Assembly: GCA_051453625.1 (NCBI GenBank)
Contig: JBOZIK010000001.1
Span: 107,483,762 to 107,547,761, forward strand
DNA: 64,000 nucleotides
Source of the DNA: Welwitschia mirabilis
Taxonomy: Eukaryota; Gnetophyta; Gnetopsida; Welwitschiales
Direction of reading: 5' to 3'
The notes under the pieces are model-generated. The model was not told the origin of the DNA and did not search any database. It was given only the letters and a program-made list of their open reading frames with translations. The translations under genes and the position numbers were made by a program. Shown piece by piece: positions 58,030-64,000 of this stretch. The stretch's first letter is position 1. Every line of letters begins with the position of its first letter.

Positions 58030-58419
58030 TGCTTCTAAAGAATCAAATGAAAGTAGTTGGTATGCTCAAGATATATGACAGGAGATAAATCAAACTTTCA
58101 ACACTTGAGTTATATTAATGGAGGATACATTACCTTTAGAAATAATGAAAAAGAAAAAATAGAAGGTATCGAAAGCATTGAAGGAGGTAAGTTACCAAAA
58201 ATTAATGATGTGTTATATATAAATGATTTAAATAACAATTTGTTAAGTATTAGTCAATTATATGAAAAAGGTCACAAAGTAATTTTTAGAAAGTCAAAGT
58301 GTATAATTTTGCCTGAAAAATCAAACGTTATTGTCTTTACATCAAAACAAGTAGATAATGTTTATAGGATAGATGTTCATATAAATTTGTGTAGTAATCA
58401 ATTTAATTATGTAAACTAA
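58030..58419 (+). pseudogene. Element F protease remnant and pre-integrase segment
   Basis: 58057-58419 reads CSRYMTGDKSNFQHLSYING, then VLYINDLNNNLLSISQLYEK and GHKVIFRKSKC, matching copia protease downstream of its active site ('DSGCSRHMTGD', 'VLYVxxLKxNLLSISQLCDKGYxVxF'). The residues before CSR are missing: the preceding TGG-TA joins TGC directly, so the D-S-G catalytic triad is deleted. The copia sequence ends shortly after the frame, before any integrase. Confidence 0.85.
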
Positions 58420-58775
58420 AATATTAAAAGGAAACACCAGTTTAAATTTCATTAAAACTAAACATTTTTTGAAAGATACTATTGTGAAACCCTGATTTTG
58501 TGATTTTTTCTCGATCGCAAAGATGAACTAGGGGTTAAATTGTTATCCTCTAGCTAATTATAGGGCAGTTGGCTGGATCTATAATTTTGTCAAATAGATG
58601 TGATTGATCGATTAGCCTGAAAGCCTAGTCTCCTGGACCTCTATCTATATTATAGACTCATGTCTTGACAAGTCGACTAAAACTTCAACCGATCAACTAG
58701 ACCTGATGAATTATAATGTATAAGTACCATCGATGAATCTAATTTCTTTTTGCAAGTCACCTTAATCAACCTCCT

Positions 58776-58784
58776 CTATAAAAG
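58776..58784 (+). promoter_or_regulatory. TATA box upstream of the extra reading frame in F
   Basis: CTATAAAAG lies 157 bp before the ATG at 58933, followed by AAAGAGGCACCC and a pyrimidine-rich leader. It suits a plant core promoter, so the extra frame may have had its own transcript. Confidence 0.5.
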
Positions 58785-58932
58785 AAAGAGGCACCCAAAT
58801 CATTTTCATTATGTTCTAGCCTCATTTCGCTTTTAGATCTAGAGTTTCTCCTTCTAGATTTAGAGTTTTGCTTCAATATTTAGTGATTTATCTTGGATTT
58901 TTTAACTTTTAAGCTCCTGTAGAGAAGCTAAA

Positions 58933-60030
58933 ATGGCTTAAGATTCCTTAAGGAAAAGATTCAAGGAAGCTGCAGCTAGAGATCCATCTTACTTATACTA
59001 AGGAATATCTGAGAAGGATGTGAAAAAGTTCTCAAAAATGTTTAACAAGAAACCAGTCTATCAAGAGCAATCTATTACTACGTTAGAGCTTAGAGAGCTC
59101 AAGGAGGTGATCCATCTTCTAAGAGATCAGGATATTGGTTATTTTCTTGATATTTCAGATTCAGAATATCCATTTCTTACTTGTATGTTTTACTATAATG
59201 TTTCTTATGTTCATGATCTGGGAACTCTTGAAACACTCATATTAGGGAAGTAGATGAGGATCACTAAAAATCTTATTTCTAATCTTACTAATATACCCAA
59301 AGAAGATTATGAAGAATTTTGGCCTCTTTGTGACTTCATAGAAGATAAGCCAATAATCACAAGAGATATTTGTGATAAGTTACATTAATGAAACATACCA
59401 TTTCCACCTCCTTACTTATTCAAATACCGTTTTCTTCATTTGGTTTTTGTTTATAATGTTTTGCATTTGGTGGGTCATCATGATGAGGCCTCTAGCTATA
59501 GGACATATTTAATGTATTTGGTAGCGACTGGGCATTCCATTAATTCCCCTACCATTATACTAAAAAATATTATCTCCCAGTTGGAGTACCACAGGACTGA
59601 GGCTTTAATCTACTCTATGCTAATCACTAATATGTGTCATTATTTTCATATGCCTTTTTATCCTAGGCTTAAAATACTCTAACCCATGACATCCATTAGG
59701 CTTATGATGTTATCTTACATGCACATCTTTATCCCTTCCAATAAGTCTTTAAAATCTCCCTCTCCTAAAGAAGCCTCTCTTGATGAGACTCTTTTATACT
59801 TGAGACGAATTGATTCTCGTATCAGGCATATGAAGGAAGCCCTCATTACAACTGGATATGACATTTCTGATACTTTAGTAAAGCTACTAGCTCAGTGTAA
59901 ACAGTAGGAGAAGAAGAGAAATAAGATTCTAAATAAAAATCTAAGGAGGAAGAAGAAGTGGAGAAATCTAATTGGACCTTTTCATATGATTATGTTTGTT
60001 CTCTATTTTTGCTTATGTGTTTTTATCTTC
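58933..60030 (+). pseudogene. Extra reading frame carried by copia element F
   Basis: From the ATG at 58933 a single frame can be followed for about 365 codons with no frameshift, interrupted only by stops (near codons 3 and 23, at 59251, 59386-59391, 59683 and 59905). It contains KFSKMFNKKPVYQEQSITTL, LRELKEVIHLLRDQDIGYFL, a TNMCHYFHMPFYPRLKIL block, a helical LRRIDSRIRHMKEALITTGY segment, a basic KNLRRKKKWRN stretch and a hydrophobic MIMFVLYFCLCVFIFFVIDV segment. The middle recalls the retroelement-associated Transposase_32 domain (PF20167) by general pattern only. The coiled-coil-like, basic and transmembrane end recalls env-like ORFs of SIRE-type copia. Function unknown. Confidence 0.6.
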
Positions 60031-60513
60031 TTTGTTATTGATGTTAAATGGGAAAGAATTAGTTGTATTTCTCTTATGCTTTTATATGTAGTTTGCTTTT
60101 GATGAGTAATTTTATGATTAATGAAATAAAAATCCACTTGATTTTTATGCTATCAATTTGTGTTTCATTTTTAGTGAAAATCAAATATCCATATGAACTT
60201 AAATTTTATAATATGTTGAATCTCAAGGATTCAAATGATGTTTATCCTATATTTAAAATGAACTCTAAATTGTTAATGAACAACGTGTTAAAACTTATAT
60301 GATCAAAATGGTACTTCTCATGAATATTATTTTTCTTAACTCTCCAAATGTGCACCTTAAATTATTTTTATTTTAGCATAAAATAAGACTTATCAAAATG
60401 TCTTGATTTAGTTTTAAAAGGATTAATATTTTTGCAAACTTATAAGCATTTTGTAAGGGGGAGTTTTCTCAATTTTATATTTTTATAACTAAGGAATGTT
60501 TACCATCAATGTC
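60031..60513 (+). other. Element F 3' untranslated region
   Basis: AT-rich sequence between the extra frame and the polypurine tract. A GTAAGGGGGAGTTTTC purine run at about 60455-60470 looks like a second, upstream polypurine tract. A short plus frame (60063-60302) has a hydrophobic start but no known domain. Confidence 0.5.
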
Positions 60514-60525
60514 AAAGGGAGAGAT
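60514..60525 (+). other. Element F polypurine tract
   Basis: AAAGGGAGAGAT directly precedes the TGTTAG start of the 3' LTR. The context is typical of SIRE/Tork-like copia elements. Confidence 0.8.
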
Positions 60526-62056
60526 TGTTAGATTATGTTTTTATCAATTAATGTCAAATTATTGTTCTCTACGAAGAAAATTCTGTGTATCTTATACAAA
60601 AAATATTAACCACTTACATGTTGGATGCTGAAACTAGGAATGTTACATTCTAATCACTAGAAACCTGTTAATTTCACTTACCATCTTAAGTGGTCGACAG
60701 GACTTTAAAGGAGTTGACCACACTTGGAGCATACTCTCAGAATTAAATTGGATTTAGAGGGGCGACTAGATTTCTAAGGAGTCAACTGGACCTATGAACC
60801 TGAGAATTAGTACTCCTGAACTGATTGTTAAAGAATTGACCAGATCTAGAGGGGTTGACTGGATCTGTGAACTTAAGAACTCGTACTCCTGAACCGATTG
60901 TCAAGGGGTTAACCATACCTTTGAGGGGTCAAGCAGGACTAAGCACTATGCAACTGATATCCCTAAGCTGATCATCAAGGAGTCGACCAGACACCTGAGA
61001 AGTTGATTAGACCTAATGCAAAAAATTGAAATGAATCTTAATAAGGATAAACGGGTGACTAAACATATATGTGGAGGATTGAATGAGGGGTTGACCAGAC
61101 CTTGAGGGGTCAACTAGAGATGGAGCCATAAGAAATTAGGATGACCAAAAAATTTACTTAGGCAAGCTTTTTAAGTTACAACTCCAAGAGAAATTGCCTG
61201 AACATTTGAGGGATTGACTAACCAAAAGGAAAATAATATTTTATACCTATTATGTATCCATTATGTATCTATTTTCTAGTCGTTTATAGTCATTGGAAGT
61301 GTGTTTTTACTTATAAGAAATCCTAAAAGCCTTCCATTATAAATAGACAAGAGAGAGACCACTAGAAGGACTTTTTTGACTCTTCACTAGAGGACTAAAA
61401 TTTTTGATTTTCACTATAACATCTTGGCATTGTATTCCTAACCAAGAACGAGATGAAATCTATTTTATCTCTACATGTATGATTAGATATTGTACTTCAT
61501 TACTGTATCACCTACAAAAGAAGAGCTTCATCAAAATCATTATACCAAAGAACGAGTAATATCAGTGCATCAGGGCATTATTTCATTACTATGATATATT
61601 GTAAAAGATTAAGAATTAGCTTGCAAAAATATGTGAAAGGTTAAAACTTAGCTTGCAAAAGTTCATTAAAAGATTGAAATGTAGCCTAAAAAAGTCCATT
61701 GATAGGTTAAAATCCATTTAAAAGGTTAAAACTTAGCTTGTAAAAGTCCATGTGCAAAGATTATAGTGAACCTGCAATATCTAAATGAGATAACGAAGAT
61801 ATAGGTTAGGCTTGGTGATAAGTTAATCATTGAGAGTAGAGTAGGAGGTATTCCAAATCACTATAAAACTTGTGTGCATCTAGTTAGTATCTTATGCTTT
61901 CTGTTAGTTTTATTTTTTTGAATACTTTTAGTTTTTTTTCCCTCTGAATGAGTTTGTTAGTAACTCTTTTTAAGAAAGTTTTTTATTATAAGTTTATTTC
62001 AATAATTTTTTAAGAACCTCTTCACCCCCATTCCTCTAGGATTCTCAATCCCTACA
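60526..62056 (+). repeat. Element F 3' LTR
   Basis: 1531 bp from TGTTAGATTATG to CTCAATCCCTACA, matching the 5' LTR in length, word array (60690-61220), TATA box (61338-61345) and tandem repeat (61610-61760). It is followed by the right CAATC copy. Confidence 0.9.
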
Positions 62057-62061
62057 CAATC

Positions 62062-62286
62062 ATGAAGTGATTATGGTTGAATCCCTTCATAAATATGTTA
62101 TTTGTGACTTTATTCCAACTAATGCAATGTCAAGCACACTTATCTTTAATACATTCATTTAATAAATTTTAAAGGAATACTAATTTAGTGAAGGACCCTT
62201 TTTAAAGACAATATGAATAAAATGAATAAGATGTTATAATAATATACCTAACAACTACATACAACCAACCAAAAATAAAGGTGTAA
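62062..62286 (-). mobile_element. LINE fragment copy 2, part beyond element F
   Basis: This continues 53722-54776 after the insertion. It aligns with copy 1 at about 42025-42260 (for example CAACTAATGCAATG and AAGCACACTT), ending near CCAAAAATAAAGGTGTAA. It would encode the part of RT upstream of the YADD box. Confidence 0.75.
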
Positions 62287-64000
62287 CAACCGACTTCAAA
62301 CACTTATTATGGTTCCTTTAAAAATATCTACTCTAAAATAATAGTAAGTCTACCAATACTAGAGGTATGTGAAGTAAAATAAATTTGTAAATAGTTATAA
62401 TAGAATAGAACAAAGTCCAAGGCAACTAATCAGATCACAAAAAAAAAGAAAGTCCAATTTTTTGATAGGTAATGAGGCCATGTTAGAGTGATTAGTAGCA
62501 CAATGAAAAGATAACTTGTAATGACTCTCTCTCTGTCAAAATGGAAAAGATGTTAAGAAAGTAAATAGACACAAAAAAATAAAGTTATGCAAGAAGGAAT
62601 ATATGGATTTTACCCTAGTGACTTCTAGACTAATTATTATAGCACTTTAGCTTCAATAGAAATCTCAAAGAGAATTATAATATTGAGAGGAAATTATCTT
62701 ATTACACTTTACTAAATTGCATTTCACATACCTCATAGTTCTTTTAAATAGAAATAGGAATCTTTTATAAAGAGGAGTTAGCAACTGATAATCCATAACC
62801 AATAAATAAGAGTGAGCAGAAGTGAACAAAGATTAAAAGTCATGAACAAAAGTGGACAATGATCAATTCATAGGAAGTGAGTTAACATTAGTTAACAACA
62901 TTAGTTAATTGAAAAATAATATTTTAATGAATATATGTAAACTTTATTTTCATCTTTCACAACTTTTTATACAAGATTTAACTAAATATAATCTTTTAAT
63001 AAATATACATAGTCTTTACCTTTAACTCTCATAGAAGTTTTACACATGGAAAACCATGATAAGGAAACTTCATGTTAGGGATTTTATATTAAAAAAAAAA
63101 AGTATGAAACAAAATCAAAAAACAAATAAATATTTAAGATACACAAATTTATGTGAAAAATCCTAATAGTAAAAACCCGAAAAAAGCAATGCAAAGTTCA
63201 CTTGAAAAACAAAGTATGAAAATGTATAACCTTAAATAACCATTAAATAAAACTTAAATAATTAGTTATGGTTATAACCTCATACACATTTATGTGAAAA
63301 GACCTAATAGAAAAAACCATAGGAAAGAAGTGAAAAGCTTTATTATTTGTTAAGAAGTAAAATATGATAATATATAATCCAAACAAGCCTTAAACAAGCT
63401 TAAACAAGAAGGCTAGGATTACAAGCCAACTTCATAAAAAGAATAGTTATAACATTACATCATTGAAGGACAAACTTAACTTTACATATTAATATGCTAA
63501 AGGCATTTCATCTAAGTACCATACTAGTAGGATCTCTTTATATGATAAGAAAATATATAATAATATTAAAAAATAATGGATGAGTATACTATTGATTTCT
63601 TTAGCATATGCATTCAAATAAATTAAATAAAATATAAGAAAGGGGAAGTGAGTAATTATGTTAATGCTAAGGCTAGCCACACAAGATGAAATATCAATGT
63701 TTAACTCAAGGACTATGGCAAAGGAAGTCTAGCTAGCACATTGCATAGAATAAAAGTTTGAGTATCAAGCCTCATTTGGAAAAGGAAGGATAAGGTTCCT
63801 TATAATAAGTGCCTTTACAACAAATCAATGTTCTTTAAGAGGAAGAAGTATACTAGGGATAGTGAAGTTAAGTTTTAGAGGAGACTAAATTAAGGATACA
63901 AAAGGAAAAATGGAATATTTCCAAGAAAGTTTCATCCCTTAAAAGAAATTAAGCATAAAACATATCAGTTGCCATATGACGATAGTACAAAGAAATCTAC
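62287..64000. other. AT-rich terminal stretch, no gene seen
   Basis: No supported gene or LTR. Positions 63130-63235 and 63278-63380 are two diverged copies of a block containing ACAYATTTATGTGAAAARAC and AAAAACC. A short minus frame at 63489-63680 has no recognisable domain. Confidence 0.45.

Larger units (their letters stand above)
54772..62061 (+). mobile_element. Copia element F, pol partly replaced by another reading frame
   Basis: A structurally complete LTR element: TSD CAATC (54772-54776, 62057-62061), LTRs 54777-56324 and 60526-62056 (both TG...CA), PBS next to the 5' LTR and polypurine tract next to the 3' LTR. Internal order is gag (56391-57530), a spacer, a damaged protease/pre-integrase piece (58030-58419), then a 2-kb block with a separate reading frame (58933-60030). 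Integrase, RT and RNase H are absent, so it must have been mobilised in trans or lost pol after insertion. Gag and LTR style fit the SIRE/Maximus-Tork side of copia. Confidence 0.85.

Noticed and set aside
59440-59682. Separate small gene
   Set aside because: It is in the same frame as the pieces before and after it and is better read as part of the extra frame in element F.
60063-60302. 79-codon hydrophobic plus-strand frame
   Set aside because: It lies in the 3' untranslated region of F, is AT-driven, and shows no domain or start context.

Overview
This window is nuclear DNA from a land plant, most likely a seed plant. It is very AT-rich (about 70% by eye), CpG-poor and packed with decayed retrotransposons. 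The LTR elements use plant-type primer sites (tRNA-Asp for Ty3/gypsy Athila-like, initiator tRNA-Met for Ty1/copia), and the only host-gene remnants are a plant receptor kinase and one unrecognised gene fragment. I found no intact gene, rRNA, tRNA, CRISPR array or bacterial feature. The species cannot be named from the sequence.

Layout. (1) 1-9131: a minus-strand Athila-like element A (integrase, RT, protease, gag, PBS, 5' LTR); its 3' end is lost or outside the window. (2) 9495-28414: one large nested structure. Element C (minus strand) has terminal LTRs at 9500-10570 and 25115-28409, both flanked by the direct repeat AATAC. A related element B (about 13148-22197) sits in C's protease-RT linker, and a solo LTR of the B type (25596-27794, TSD ACAAC) sits in C's 5' LTR. 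B and C both carry gag, protease and the start of the linker, but I see no RT, RNase H or integrase in either, so they look like a non-autonomous Athila-related lineage. (3) 29431-33398: a short, internally deleted copia element H. (4) 34680-37100: diverged tandem repeats, then a plus-strand ALE2-like receptor kinase pseudogene with a retroposon in one intron. (5) 39629-40588: a minus-strand exon-like fragment of unknown identity. (6) 40620-42267: a LINE fragment. (7) 42268-45740: plus-strand Athila-like fragment E (LTR, PBS, gag), facing minus-strand Athila-like element D (45850-52878). (8) 52985-54771 and 62062-62286: two LINE reverse transcriptase fragments, the second split by copia element F. 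(9) 54777-62056: element F, with two 1.5-kb LTRs, TSD CAATC, PBS, gag, a damaged protease and a polypurine tract. Its integrase/RT region is replaced by about 2 kb carrying a separate long reading frame with its own TATA box. (10) 62287-64000: no recognisable gene.

How the parts relate. A, D and E share LTR, PBS and leader sequence, and A and D carry the pol domains that B and C lack, so B and C could have depended on A/D-type enzymes. Most reading frames are broken by stops that are one C-to-T change from Gln, Arg or Trp codons, as expected for long-methylated DNA.

Assembly caution. At least five N gaps are flanked by the same 31-170 bp on both sides, so unmerged contig ends are likely and the lengths of B, C and the solo LTR are inflated.
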